From positions 1 to 55,665 of the forward strand of contig JAGPKJ010000005.1 in NCBI GenBank assembly GCA_018053995.1: a stretch of 55,665 nucleotides of DNA, written 5' to 3'. This DNA comes from Lachnospiraceae bacterium (GTDB taxonomy: Bacteria > Bacillota > Clostridia > Lachnospirales > Lachnospiraceae). Both the position numbers and the translations under genes were made by a program. Positions 1 through 9,000 of this stretch are shown piece by piece; within the stretch, counting starts at the first letter, position 1, and each line of letters opens with the position of its first letter. A model generated the notes under the pieces. The model searched no databases, was not told the origin of the DNA, and saw only the letters and a list, made by a program, of their open reading frames with translations.

Positions 1-745
1 AACACACTGTTTCTGTGATGATGATTTTGATAAATTTGACCGTGGAGCAAGGATCAAGACTAAGTATGTCTGCTTTACAGATTATGATCCGCTGATTCTC
101 AACAAAGAAGTCGCTTTCAAAAAAGTCGAGATCAAGAATACATTTGGCGAGTGGATCGCTGCTAATGGCATGAAACAGGCCAGGATCGCCGAGACTGAGA
201 AATACGCCCATGTTACATTCTTCTTCAATGGCGGTGTCGAGAAGCCAAATAAAGATGAGGACAGAATCCTTGTAAATTCACCGAAGGATGTCGCAACATA
301 TGATCTTAAGCCTGAGATGAGCGCATACAAGGTATGTGACAAACTTGTTGAAGCTATAAAGAGTGGCAAGTATGATGTCATTATCATCAACTTCGCGAAT
401 GCGGACATGGTCGGACATACAGGAGTTGAAGCAGCAGCTATAAAGGCTGTTGAGACAGTAGATGAATGTGTTGGTAAGGCAGTCGATGCGGTTAAGGAAG
501 TCGGCGGCGCAATGTTTATCTGTGCAGATCACGGTAATGCAGAACAGCTTGTGGATTATGAGACAGGTTCTCCTTACACAGCTCATACAACAAATCAGGT
601 GCCGTTTATTCTTGTAAATGCAGATAAGAAGTACTCACTTAGAGATAACGGATGCCTTGCGGATATCGTTCCTACACTTATTGAACTTATGGGTATGAAA
701 CAGCCCGCAGAGATGACGGGTAAGTCATTACTTATCAGCAAGTAA
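1..745 (+). CDS. gpmI: 2,3-bisphosphoglycerate-independent phosphoglycerate mutase, C-terminal part (5' end outside window)
   Basis: This enzyme interconverts 3- and 2-phosphoglycerate in glycolysis, using two Mn ions, in the cytoplasm. The frame is open from base 2 to the TAA at 743-745 and gives about 247 residues, roughly the last half of the usual 510-residue enzyme. Visible family signatures are RIAETEKYAHVTFFFNGG and the metal-binding ADHGNAE segment, followed by a HTTNQVPFILV block. The ending in a short LLISK-type tail is normal, so the 3' end is intact. A run of AGAGCTA repeats begins about 15 bases after the stop, and an intrinsic terminator follows at 871-914. The start and upstream genes cannot be seen. 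Identification is firm from the motifs. Confidence 0.96.
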   Translation, partial: THCFCDDDFDKFDRGARIKTKYVCFTDYDPLILNKEVAFKKVEIKNTFGEWIAANGMKQARIAETEKYAHVTFFFNGGVEKPNKDEDRILVNSPKDVATYDLKPEMSAYKVCDKLVEAIKSGKYDVIIINFANADMVGHTGVEAAAIKAVETVDECVGKAVDAVKEVGGAMFICADHGNAEQLVDYETGSPYTAHTTNQVPFILVNADKKYSLRDNGCLADIVPTLIELMGMKQPAEMTGKSLLISK

Positions 746-761
746 GGGATAGAAGAGTGCA

Positions 762-825
762 AAGAGCTAAGAGCTAAGAGCTAAGAGCTAGAAGCAAAGA
801 GCTAGAAGCTAAGAGCTAGAAGCTA
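762..825. repeat. short tandem AGAGCTA/AGAGCTAGAAGC array after gpmI
   Basis: A degenerate array of AGAGCTA and AGAGCTAGAAGCTA units lies directly downstream of the gpmI stop codon and before its terminator. No open frame or hairpin explains it. It belongs to a group of post-stop tandem duplications seen at several genes in this window. Confidence 0.8.
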
Positions 826-870
826 CAAAAATCTGCTATAAGTGGTAGAGATATTTTTTATGTACTATAA

Positions 871-914
871 CCCCGGATATAAGGCACTCATGTGCTGAGC
901 ATCCGGGGTTTTTA
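871..914 (+). terminator. intrinsic terminator of gpmI
   Basis: A perfect 8-bp stem, CCCCGGAT (871-878) with ATCCGGGG (901-908), is followed by TTTTT at 909-913. It is correctly placed to end the gpmI transcript. Confidence 0.85.
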
Positions 915-992
915 ATTTGATTTGTCTCGATCTTTTGGTTGCGGGCTTTGGTCTGTTGTGTTAGAAGGAGGTCTGCTTGATTACAGCCTTGG

Positions 993-1310
993 CAGAGAGA
1001 GGAGCTTGCTTGGCTTTTGAATTGCAGGAGTAGGAGACTCGATTGGATGCTGGCTTTGACAGGAGAGAGGAGCTTGCTTAGCTTTTGATTTGCAGGAGCA
1101 GGAGAACTGCCTGGATGCTGGTTTTGACAGGAGAGAGGAGCTTGCTTGGCTTTTGAATTGCAGGAGTAGGAGACTTGCCTGGATGCTGGTTTTGACAGGA
1201 GAGAGGAGCTTGCTTGGCTTTTGAATTGCAGGAGCGGGAGACTTGATTGGATGCTGGCTTGGACAGGAGAGAGGAGCTTGCTAGGTTTTTGATCTGGCAG
1301 GAGCCGAATG
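993..1310. repeat. 68-bp tandem repeat, about five copies
   Basis: The marker GGAGCTTGCT recurs at 1001, 1069, 1137, 1205 and 1273, exactly 68 bases apart. Four units are complete and the fifth is partial and diverged. Units differ by only a few substitutions. Because 68 is not a multiple of three and every unit carries TGA triplets, no frame stays open through the array. I see no promoter, RBS or strong hairpin per unit. Function is unknown. The rest of 1311-1900 holds a pair of hairpin motifs and a promoter. Confidence 0.9.
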
Positions 1311-1362
1311 CTTGCTTAGGTGCTTTGTCTTAGCTATATTGAGGATGTTTTCTTCAAAAACA

Positions 1363-1549
1363 GTTATGTAAACTAGAATAATTGACATGAAAAATATTTT
1401 TACGTACAAAGCGCTAAAATGAAAGCTTTAGTAGGTAAACATCATAATAGAATACAATGATATATAACATGAAATTATGATATAGTCATTATTTTGTATC
1501 GGGCAATACAGTATTTGGCTTAATTCAAAGGAATATAAGTTTACATAAC
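1363..1549. repeat. 12-bp perfect inverted repeat bounding a hairpin-bearing segment
   Basis: GTTATGTAAACT at 1363-1374 is the exact reverse complement of AGTTTACATAAC at 1538-1549. The enclosed AT-rich 163 bases carry the first 41-nt hairpin copy (1399-1439). The size and inverted ends resemble a small non-autonomous mobile element, but I see no target-site duplication and no transposase, so the class is not assigned. Confidence 0.55.
1399..1439. repeat. 41-nt hairpin motif, copy 1
   Basis: The ends TTTACGTAC (1399-1407) and GTAGGTAAA (1431-1439) pair with one mismatch, and the inner AAAGC pairs with GCTTT. The same outer arms and the same 41-nt length recur at 1567-1607. Confidence 0.7.
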
Positions 1550-1566
1550 ATATGAGCAGCTAATTT

Positions 1567-1607
1567 TTTACGTACAATTGCTTATAAAATGGCATTTAGT
1601 AGGTAAA
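1567..1607. repeat. 41-nt hairpin motif, copy 2
   Basis: It is the second copy of the motif at 1399-1439, 168 bases downstream, with identical outer arms TTTACGTAC and GTAGGTAAA. The inner arm has changed to AATTGC opposite GCATTT, so part of the stem is kept despite sequence change. Confidence 0.7.
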
Positions 1608-1640
1608 GTAGAAGTTCTGGCTTATGTTTTCATAAAGATA

Positions 1641-1683
1641 TTGACAAACTAGCGTACTTAGTGTATTACTATAACTAGTACAC
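1641..1683 (+). promoter_or_regulatory. sigma-A-type promoter with overlapping palindromic operator for the YtrA-like regulator
   Basis: TTGACA at 1641-1646 is followed after 17 bases by TATTAC at 1664-1669. The -10 lies inside a 23-bp imperfect palindrome at 1661-1683 with perfect outer arms GTGTA and TACAC (8 of 11 positions pair). An operator covering the -10 of the first gene fits autorepression, as known for B. subtilis YtrA. The palindrome is seen; its use by the adjacent regulator is inference. Confidence 0.6.
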
Positions 1684-1901
1684 ACAATACAATCATCAAT
1701 CATCGATGATCGAGCAGCAAGAAGTAGCAGTAACCAGCAAGAAGCAAACAGCAAGTAACAAGTGAAATGCAGTGAGCAATATAAAATTCATTCGGATAAC
1801 AGAGTAATGGAGCCAGGGATGAAGAATGATAATATGATTCTTTATATATAATCCCGATTCATATGTGTTTTATTAGAAATCCAAGGAAGGATAGTGATTA
1901 A

Positions 1902-2255
1902 ATGATTGTCATTGATTATAGGGATACGCGACCAATATATGAACAGGTTGTGGAAAAGTTCAAGATCCTGATACTTAAAGGCGGACTACAGGCTGATGAA
2001 CAGATGCCGTCAGTAAGAAGTCTTGCGATGGATCTTTCAATCAATCCAAATACGATACAGAAAGCATATACAGAGCTTGAACGGCAGGGTTTCATCTACA
2101 CGGTGAGAGGTAGAGGCAATTTTGTTGCATCGCCGGATAAGCTCAAGAAGGAACGCATGGATGAATGCAGACAAGAATTCAAAGAAAAAGCAAAGGAAGC
2201 CATGGAACTTGGAATAGACAGAGAACTGCTAATAGCAGATATAAAGCAGATATAA
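1902..2255 (+). CDS. GntR-family transcriptional regulator, YtrA subfamily
   Basis: This is a DNA-binding repressor of 117 residues. The N-terminal winged helix-turn-helix (about residues 10-75) shows RPIYEQVVEK, MPSVRSLAMDLSINPNTIQKAY and GFIYTVRGRGNFVA, typical of GntR. Only a short helical tail (about residues 80-117) follows, which is the YtrA type with no separate effector domain. The start ATG at 1902 has GGAAGG at 1885-1890. The downstream ABC ATPase and permease make the usual YtrA-controlled transporter operon, and a palindrome on the promoter suggests autoregulation. The 3' end runs into three 11-bp ATAAAGCAGAT units, and the TAA stop lies in them. The natural signal for this regulator is not evident; cell-wall-active antibiotics are the known inducers in Bacillus. 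Confidence 0.9.
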   Translation: MIVIDYRDTRPIYEQVVEKFKILILKGGLQADEQMPSVRSLAMDLSINPNTIQKAYTELERQGFIYTVRGRGNFVASPDKLKKERMDECRQEFKEKAKEAMELGIDRELLIADIKQI

Positions 2256-2275
2256 AGCAGATATAAAGCAGATGC
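2241..2275. repeat. 11-bp tandem repeat (3 copies) across the regulator stop codon
   Basis: ATAAAGCAGAT is repeated three times without interruption, and the regulator's TAA (2253-2255) is part of the second unit. Loss or gain of a unit would alter only the last few residues. Confidence 0.85.
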
Positions 2276-2285
2276 AATCATAAGC

Positions 2286-2441
2286 ATGTTGGTAGATGCG
2301 AGATCAACAAGCAAGAGATCAACAAGCAAGAGATCAACAAGCAAGAGATCAACAAGCAAGAGATCAACAAGCAAGAGATTAACAAGCAAGAGATCAACAA
2401 GCAAGAGTTCAACAGAAGAGAGATTTGCGAGCAAGGAATAA
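2286..2441 (+). other. doubtful 51-codon ORF made of RSTSK pentapeptide repeats
   Basis: ATG at 2286 opens a frame that reads MLVDA, then RSTSK five times, RLTSK, RSTSK, SSTEE and RFASKE, ending in TAA at 2439-2441. It is in the same frame as the upstream regulator, with no other stop between the two. No convincing RBS precedes it and the composition follows the DNA repeat, so translation is unproven. I list it because a 15-bp unit that keeps frame and carries no stop is the pattern a real basic repeat peptide would also show. Confidence 0.2.
2301..2420. repeat. 15-bp tandem repeat AGATCAACAAGCAAG, eight copies
   Basis: Units start at 2301, 2316, 2331, 2346, 2361, 2376, 2391 and 2406. The sixth has one substitution and the last is degenerate. 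The array fills the gap between the regulator and the ATPase gene. Reverse-strand frames through it also stay open (poly-LLLVD or CLLIS) but have no start context. Confidence 0.92.
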
Positions 2442-2505
2442 TTGGTCGAGAGATATTTAGAGACTGAATATGTAAATTAGAAATGTGCAAATGTGAGGTG
2501 CGAAT

Positions 2506-3411
2506 ATGATCGAGATAAATGAGCTTTCAAAAGCTTTTGATGGTCTGAAGGCAGTAAATAATGTAACACTTAAGATTAATGAAAAGAATGTCTTTGGGCT
2601 TATCGGAACGAACGGAGCAGGAAAGAGCACGATGCTCCGGATGATGTCGGGAGTACTAAAGCAGGATAGCGGATCGATAACAGTAGACAGTATGCCGGTA
2701 TATGACAATATAGAAGTAAAGAAGAATATATGTTTCATTTCCGATGATCCGTATTTCATGTCAAATGCGACGCCTGCGGATATGGAATCACTGTACGCGG
2801 GAATCTATGAAAAATTTGACAGAGAACAGTTTGAGAAACTGTTGGGAAGTTTTGAGCTGGATTCCGGTAGAAAGATAAACACATTTTCGAAGGGTATGAA
2901 GAAGCAGCTTGCAGTATTACTTGGTATATGTTCGAAAACAAAATATCTGCTTTGCGATGAGACATTTGATGGACTTGATCCGGTAATGCGGCAGGGAGTC
3001 AAGTCTATGATAGTCGATGCGATAGAGGAAAGAGGGCTTACTCCGATAATCGCCTCGCATAATCTAAGAGAGTTAGAAGATATATGTGATCATATCGGTC
3101 TGCTTCATAAAGGTGGAGTTCTTCTTTCGGAGGATCTTGAAGATCTGAAGTGTAACATCCAGAAGATACAGTGTGTGTTCAAAAAAGAGGATGATGCGGC
3201 AGAGGCAGTCAAGGGACTCGATATAATGAAGAGTGAGAAGAGAGGATCACTTCATACATATACGGTGAGAGGAAACGTACAGGAGATCACCGACAGATTC
3301 GAATCAGTAAGTCCTGTATTTTTCGAGGTACTTCCTCTGTCACTTGAAGAGATATTTATCAGTGTGACAGAAGTGGCCGGATATGATATCAAGAAGATAA
3401 TCTTGGGATAG
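2506..3411 (+). CDS. ABC transporter ATP-binding protein (YtrB-like)
   Basis: This is the nucleotide-binding subunit of an ABC exporter-type system, 301 residues, cytoplasmic and membrane-associated. The Walker A is GLIGTNGAGKST (about residues 32-43), the ABC signature is the divergent FSKGMKKQ, and Walker B is YLLCDETFDGLD, followed by the H-loop in IIASHNLRELEDIC. The C-terminal 80 residues form the extra domain common in YtrB/EcsA-like ATPases. The ATG at 2506 is preceded by GTGAGGTGC. It is co-directional with the permease 37 bp downstream and probably co-transcribed with the regulator. The substrate cannot be read from the sequence. Confidence 0.92.
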   Translation: MIEINELSKAFDGLKAVNNVTLKINEKNVFGLIGTNGAGKSTMLRMMSGVLKQDSGSITVDSMPVYDNIEVKKNICFISDDPYFMSNATPADMESLYAGIYEKFDREQFEKLLGSFELDSGRKINTFSKGMKKQLAVLLGICSKTKYLLCDETFDGLDPVMRQGVKSMIVDAIEERGLTPIIASHNLRELEDICDHIGLLHKGGVLLSEDLEDLKCNIQKIQCVFKKEDDAAEAVKGLDIMKSEKRGSLHTYTVRGNVQEITDRFESVSPVFFEVLPLSLEEIFISVTEVAGYDIKKIILG

Positions 3412-3448
3412 GCTCAGAAGTTTAAATTAATCAATACGGAGGCGTATT

Positions 3449-5653
3449 ATGATGGCATCAAAAAGGACATCACTTGGAAATTCGGGATATGACAACAGAC
3501 ACAGGATATGGATATGGATCGCAGTTGCACTGCTTCAGATCATCTATTATCCCGGAATGCTCGAGATATATTTCAGCAGAGTACTTGCAACATGGCAGTC
3601 AGCGGGCGGCACTTCGCTTGGCAGTCTGATGATAAATGCGACTAAAAGTGCGTTGTGTTTTAATGACAATGCACTGCCTGCGATAGTGATCCCGGCAGTT
3701 CTTATCGCGATGGAAGAATTTGCATATCTTAATAACAGGAGCGCCGTAGATTTTTATGGAAGTATTCCTGTTAAGGCAAATAAAAAGTATATAAATACAT
3801 TCTTTGGCGGGATGTTAGTCTATATAATCCCATTTGTGATAAGCTGTGTCATCGCAGTTATTATCGCGGCGGGCAGGCATGCGTTTAACGCAGATATAGC
3901 AGCTTCACTTGCTCTTTCTATGTTATTTGACATAATGTTCTTCCTTGCAATGTACGGGCTTACGATTGCTGTAAGCATGTTCACAGGAAATATACTAACA
4001 GCATTTTTCGGAACGATGTTTGCTTCGGTATATCCGGATCTGATTGCATATGTTGTCAGTAATTACAGATCAACATTCCTGAAAAGCATAAGTAGTGTAT
4101 TTACCGAAAAAAGATTTGGATGGTCACTTATAGAAAATTATACAACAGCATCAACCCTGATAAATGTAGATTATCTGAGTCCCGTCGATTCAGCTACGAT
4201 ATGGAGACTTGCGTATTCTGCATACATAAGATTTCTGATAACGATAATCATAGCAGGCATCATTGCATATATGGCATTTATGAAAAGACCTGCGGAGACA
4301 GCAGGTAAGTGCCTATCAACTAATGTTATAGCAGCACCGCTCAAAGTTTTGATCTCTATACCCGTTGGAATGTATGTTGGAATACTGATATATGAAACGT
4401 CAAATCATAATATGACACTTATGGTGATCGCACTCATAGCGTCAACGCTTATCATGGCGATGCTTATGGAAGCACTTTTTGAATTTGACATACATGCGGT
4501 GACAAGGCATATGGTTCCGGCATTTATCTCGCTCGCAGCAGCACTCCTTTTATTTGCATCAGTAAAGTTCGACTGGACCGGATACGACAGGTTCGTTCCA
4601 AATGCTGAGGATGTGGACAGCTGTGTATTATATGTTCCGAGTGCTGGCGGAGCTTCGATAATCTCCGGATATTACAATCATCTGGGATGCTATGGAGATG
4701 CATCGGCGCTTTATGCAAAAGATCATATGTTCCTTAAATCGGTAGATGAGATATGTGAACTGAATCAGAATAGCGTTGATAATTATAAAAAACTTTATAG
4801 TGAATTCGGACAAAGTACAACGAATGTCTGTGAGTTCGATGTTCTGTACAGGATGAAGAATGGTACAGAGAAAACAAGGATGTTCTATGTAGATCTTTCC
4901 GATAAGAAAAACTGTGCACTTATGGAAAAGATAATAGGCAAGGAATTCGTTGATGGAATCTATCAGTTGTCATCAGATCCGGATGGTATGGTAAATCAGG
5001 GAAAGTTTTCGCTGATGTATTCAAACGGATATGCTTATTCTAAGCTTAAAACTGACGATTTCAGAACGCTTCGAAATGCATGGGTCAAGGATGCACAGAG
5101 TAAAATGATATTCAGCACGATGCAGAACAGCATTCCATGCGGAATGATCCAGCTTAGCTATAAGGATAATTTTAATGCAGTACAGATCCCTGTATATGAT
5201 TCTTTTGAAAACACGTTGTCATGGCTCGAAGATCATAATGTGGATCTTCCCAAGAAGATAAACCCTGATGATATCGCAAGCATCGCAGTCTCATACTTTG
5301 CTTATCTGGATAGCGATACGGATTCTCCTCAGGCAGGGGAAGGAGTTACTTATACGGCAGCCGCAGATGAAATGAATATGACAGAAGACTCAGAAACTGA
5401 AGAAGACGCTGAAGCACAGCAGGCTAAGAATGCAGTATTTTCCGATCCTAAAGAGATAGAGCAGATCGTTCCGGCGATATATCCACAGATGCTTTCCACA
5501 GGGTGGAATCTTCAAAGCGATACGGATCAGAATTATTCTGTCGATGTAACGCTCAAGAGCGATGTCACATATAAGACCGATTCATGGGTTTTCTATTGCG
5601 GCGTGTACAGCGGACAGATGCCAAAGTTTGTCGATGACAAGATTGGAAAATAA
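3449..5653 (+). CDS. ABC transporter permease with large extracytoplasmic C-terminal domain
   Basis: This 734-residue membrane protein is the likely partner of the preceding ATPase. About nine hydrophobic segments are visible in the first 380 residues, for example around 22-38, 127-148, 155-180, 258-276 and 325-345. The remaining 350 residues are polar and acidic (an E/D/A-rich stretch near 635-665) and likely face outside. The start is ATG ATG at 3449/3452, with CGGAGG at 3437-3442. No second permease gene is present, whereas Bacillus ytr has several, so this one protein may form the whole channel as a homodimer. The role is by context and topology; no specific family motif was recognised. 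Confidence 0.8.
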   Translation: MMASKRTSLGNSGYDNRHRIWIWIAVALLQIIYYPGMLEIYFSRVLATWQSAGGTSLGSLMINATKSALCFNDNALPAIVIPAVLIAMEEFAYLNNRSAVDFYGSIPVKANKKYINTFFGGMLVYIIPFVISCVIAVIIAAGRHAFNADIAASLALSMLFDIMFFLAMYGLTIAVSMFTGNILTAFFGTMFASVYPDLIAYVVSNYRSTFLKSISSVFTEKRFGWSLIENYTTASTLINVDYLSPVDSATIWRLAYSAYIRFLITIIIAGIIAYMAFMKRPAETAGKCLSTNVIAAPLKVLISIPVGMYVGILIYETSNHNMTLMVIALIASTLIMAMLMEALFEFDIHAVTRHMVPAFISLAAALLLFASVKFDWTGYDRFVPNAEDVDSCVLYVPSAGGASIISGYYNHLGCYGDASALYAKDHMFLKSVDEICELNQNSVDNYKKLYSEFGQSTTNVCEFDVLYRMKNGTEKTRMFYVDLSDKKNCALMEKIIGKEFVDGIYQLSSDPDGMVNQGKFSLMYSNGYAYSKLKTDDFRTLRNAWVKDAQSKMIFSTMQNSIPCGMIQLSYKDNFNAVQIPVYDSFENTLSWLEDHNVDLPKKINPDDIASIAVSYFAYLDSDTDSPQAGEGVTYTAAADEMNMTEDSETEEDAEAQQAKNAVFSDPKEIEQIVPAIYPQMLSTGWNLQSDTDQNYSVDVTLKSDVTYKTDSWVFYCGVYSGQMPKFVDDKIGK

Positions 5654-5737
5654 AATGCAGCTGCAGAATCAAAAGATTGAAAGATAGAATGCAGACGCAG
5701 AATCACAAGCTGGGGAATGCAGCAGTTGTATCACAAG
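5654..5737. repeat. 34-bp imperfect direct repeats after the permease stop
   Basis: AATGCAG followed by CAGAATCA-AAG recurs at 5654 and 5688 (period 34), and a shorter form starts at 5716. The copies start at the base following the TAA. The remaining gap to 6060 holds a terminator and a copy of a dispersed element. Confidence 0.7.
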
Positions 5738-5760
5738 CTGGCATGGCTGGCATATAATGG

Positions 5761-5803
5761 AGATCGCAGGTTACTGATCAAAGTACCTGCGGTCTCTTAT
5801 TTT
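5761..5803 (+). terminator. probable intrinsic terminator after the ABC permease
   Basis: AGATCGCAGGT (5761-5771) pairs with ACCTGCGGTCT (5785-5795) with one G-T pair, followed by a T-rich CTTATTTTG. The position fits the end of the ytr-type operon. Confidence 0.7.
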
Positions 5804-5899
5804 GCGGCAATTTTGACACTTGCACGATGATAAGACTTCAATCTGATGTGTTGATGGAACAAGTTATGATATAATCACAACTGATGCATGAACATAAAT

Positions 5900-5940
5900 G
5901 ATGCGGCAGATTTCAAAAGCAACTTTTGTGCTATGATGCG
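5900..5940 (+). repeat. dispersed intergenic element, diverged copy
   Basis: ATGATGCGG, then TTTCAAAAGCAAC, then TTGTGCTATGATGCG follow the order of the better copies at 21543, 24481 and 28051. It ends in an extended -10-like TGTGCTATGAT, 120 bases before the SNF2 gene. Confidence 0.45.
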
Positions 5941-6060
5941 ACGAGTTACTGATGTATGTTTGATTAACGGGTACGGCATGATGACTTAACGGCTGCGGAT
6001 GATGACCAAGCGGCGGTCATATAATGACAGAGTGATAGAGATAGTGAGGGGACACGGTAA

Positions 6061-9000
6061 ATGGGAAGAAAAGTAAACTCAAGCTGGAAATACAACTTTT
6101 CAAGCGTGATCCTTGAAAGAGGACAGAAGTATTACAAGGCGGGGAAAGTCCATAATATGGTTGTTACATCGACTGAGGTCGATGCGATCGTTGACGGAAC
6201 TGAACAATACTGTGTCCAAATCAAGAATCCGGCATCAGCTTTTCCGGTGATGAAATGCAGCTGCCCTTACGGAAGATGCTGCAAACATATGGCAGCGGTC
6301 TTGTACAAATGGGAGACTGAGGGAAGAGCAGAAGATGATAATGGTACTGATCATGCGCATAGAAATTATAATGTGATCGTAAGAAATCCGTTTGATGAAA
6401 AAAACCTTCCTGAGAAAATCGCAGAAACCTATAAGATAGCAAAGAAAAACGGAGTCAAACCATATTACGATATCCCGTCAATGTTTAAGGATATAGAAGT
6501 CACAAGGAAGACTTGCGATGAAGCGGTAGAATACGTCAATTCCGGAAATGTAAGGATAACTGATTTTAATGAGGGATATCTTAATGGTACATATGACCGT
6601 GATAAAGCTTCACAATGTATGGCAATGATAGAAGGGAAATACCATGATGATACAGAATGGTATCAGATAGAGATCTATATTTTTCGCGATGAGATTGAAA
6701 TTGCCAATTGCCAATGTGGATGCAGTTATCCGCCATCGTACTACACCAGGTATGTAAAGACATCGTTTTGCAGTCATTTGATGGCGATGATGTATCTTGC
6801 CTATGATTATATACTCAAGGTGAATCCGGGAGATGACACGAACCGCCAGGCGTGTACATTCCTGGATGAGCTGAGCCAGATGCGCGTAAATAAGATGATT
6901 GAGGAAAGCAGGCCGCGTGTTTCTGATATACGTCTTGTTCCGAGGCTTACCAACTATGATGACGTGCTTGAACTTTCATTTAGGATAGGGACTGACAAGC
7001 TTTATGTTCTAAAAAATATTCACAAGCTTATAGGACTTGTGGAAAATAACAGGTCTCTTGAACTCGGTAAAAAATCCGGAATCAATTTTATGACGGATGC
7101 ATTTGATGATAATGCAGCGCAGTTATTCGAGCTTATTAAGGTAAATGATTCACGCAGAACATCATATAACGGACGTCATTCCATGTTTCGCGACGAATAT
7201 GATAATGACTCATATGAATCTATCGCGTTAAGCGGTGATATGCTTGACCGTTTCTTTGACATAATGAAGAACAAAACTGTTGAACTGCAGCATACTGAAG
7301 TGGGGTCAAGGGACGTGGAAGTGCTTCTTAAAGACGGAAGTCTTACTGTGAAAATGTCTATAAGAGCAAATACGGATTCAGGCAGATTTGACGGCATAGA
7401 TGTGGAAGGCACGCTCCCGTCAAAACTCGATGGAGAAAGATATCATTATTTTATCAATAAGCATTCATTTGTAAGGATTGGTCCGAAAGAATACAGGAGC
7501 ATCGCGCCTTTCTATAGCATTTCCGAGGACGGTCAGTTTTCGATGATGATAGGAAATAAAAGGATCAGTGATTTCTATTATCGTGTTCTTCCGCAGTTAT
7601 ATGAGAATCCAAACGTTAAGATAGATAATCCTGATGAAGCTTACATAAGACAGAATATGCCGGCCAATGCGGATATTACTTTTTATCTTGATTCGGAAAA
7701 TGGGATACTCAAGTGCATCGGGACGGCAGACTATAACAACAGTGACAGCACATCTGTTGATAGAAAGTCAAAGCTTGATAGCGGCAGAGCGTTCGATATC
7801 AGGACGATAGAATATAAAGAGCTTCCGATTGAAGCATTTAGAAATGCTGACAAAGAAGATCAGACAGCGGATCTGATCAAAGAGTATTTTCCGAACTATA
7901 ATGATGTAACTCATGAATATTGCTGTGACAGGGACGATGACCAGGTTTTCAAAATCCTTGATACAGGTATCTCTGATCTTATGTCTGTTGGAGAAGTTCA
8001 ATGTACGGACAGATTTAACAGGATAAGGATACGCAATATGCCGCAGATTCAGATTGGTGTTTCGGTAAGCAATGATCTTATGAATCTTAAGGTCTTAAGC
8101 GAGGGCGTATCGCCCGACGAACTCGCTGATCTCCTTGCAAGTTACAGGAGCAAGAAAAGGTATCATCGTCTGAAAAATGGCGATTTCATAAGCATTGAAG
8201 GGGACAACTCAATTGAGACGTTTTCTGATATGCTGGATAACCTCAAGATACCGCTTAAGGATATGATCAGAAATAATATTAAAGTACCGCTTTATCGCGC
8301 ACTTTATCTTAACAAGATGCTCGAAGATCATGATGAGATCGCGCAGAATCGTGACAGTGGTTTTAAGTCTCTCATAAAGGAGTTCAAAACCGTCGGAGAT
8401 TCAGATTTTGAAGTACCAAAGTCGCTTGAGGGTACAATGCGCGAATATCAGAAGTACGGGTATAAATGGATAAGGACACTTGCACAGTTCGGCTTTGGAG
8501 GGATACTTGCCGATGACATGGGACTTGGTAAGACACTTCAGGTAATCTCTGTTCTATTGTCAGAGAAGGAAAAGATATCACTGACAAACCTTGTTGTATG
8601 CCCGGCATCGCTTGTGTATAACTGGCAGGAGGAATTCTCAAAGTTTGCGCCGTCTATCAGAACGCAGACGGTTACGGGAACTCTTAGTGAAAGAAAAGAA
8701 ATATTAGAGCATGCACCTGAGTATGATGTGCTTATCACTTCGTATGATCTGCTTAAGAGAGACGCTGTATATTATGAGGAACTGAAATTCAGATTCCTTG
8801 TGATCGATGAGGCTCAGTTTATAAAGAATCCAAAATCCGGTGCGGCAAAATCAGTGAAGATCATAAACAGTTCGCGCAGGATAGCGCTTACAGGAACGCC
8901 GATAGAAAACAGACTCAGCGAACTTTGGAGCATATTTGATTTTCTGATGCCGGGATTTCTGTTTTCGTACGAAGATTTCAAGAAGAGATTTGAGACACCG

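Noticed and set aside
993..1310. CRISPR array from the 68-bp repeats
   Set aside because: There are no variable spacers; the units are contiguous tandem copies, and no cas genes are in the window.
2241..2275. 11-bp repeat as a phase-variation switch of the YtrA-like regulator
   Set aside because: In the frames tested, adding or removing a unit still meets a stop within a few codons, and the DNA-binding domain is unaffected.
2096..2490. Minus-strand frames reading LLLVDLLLVD and CLLISCLLIS
   Set aside because: They are translations of the 15-bp repeat with no RBS, and they overlap the regulator gene on the other strand.
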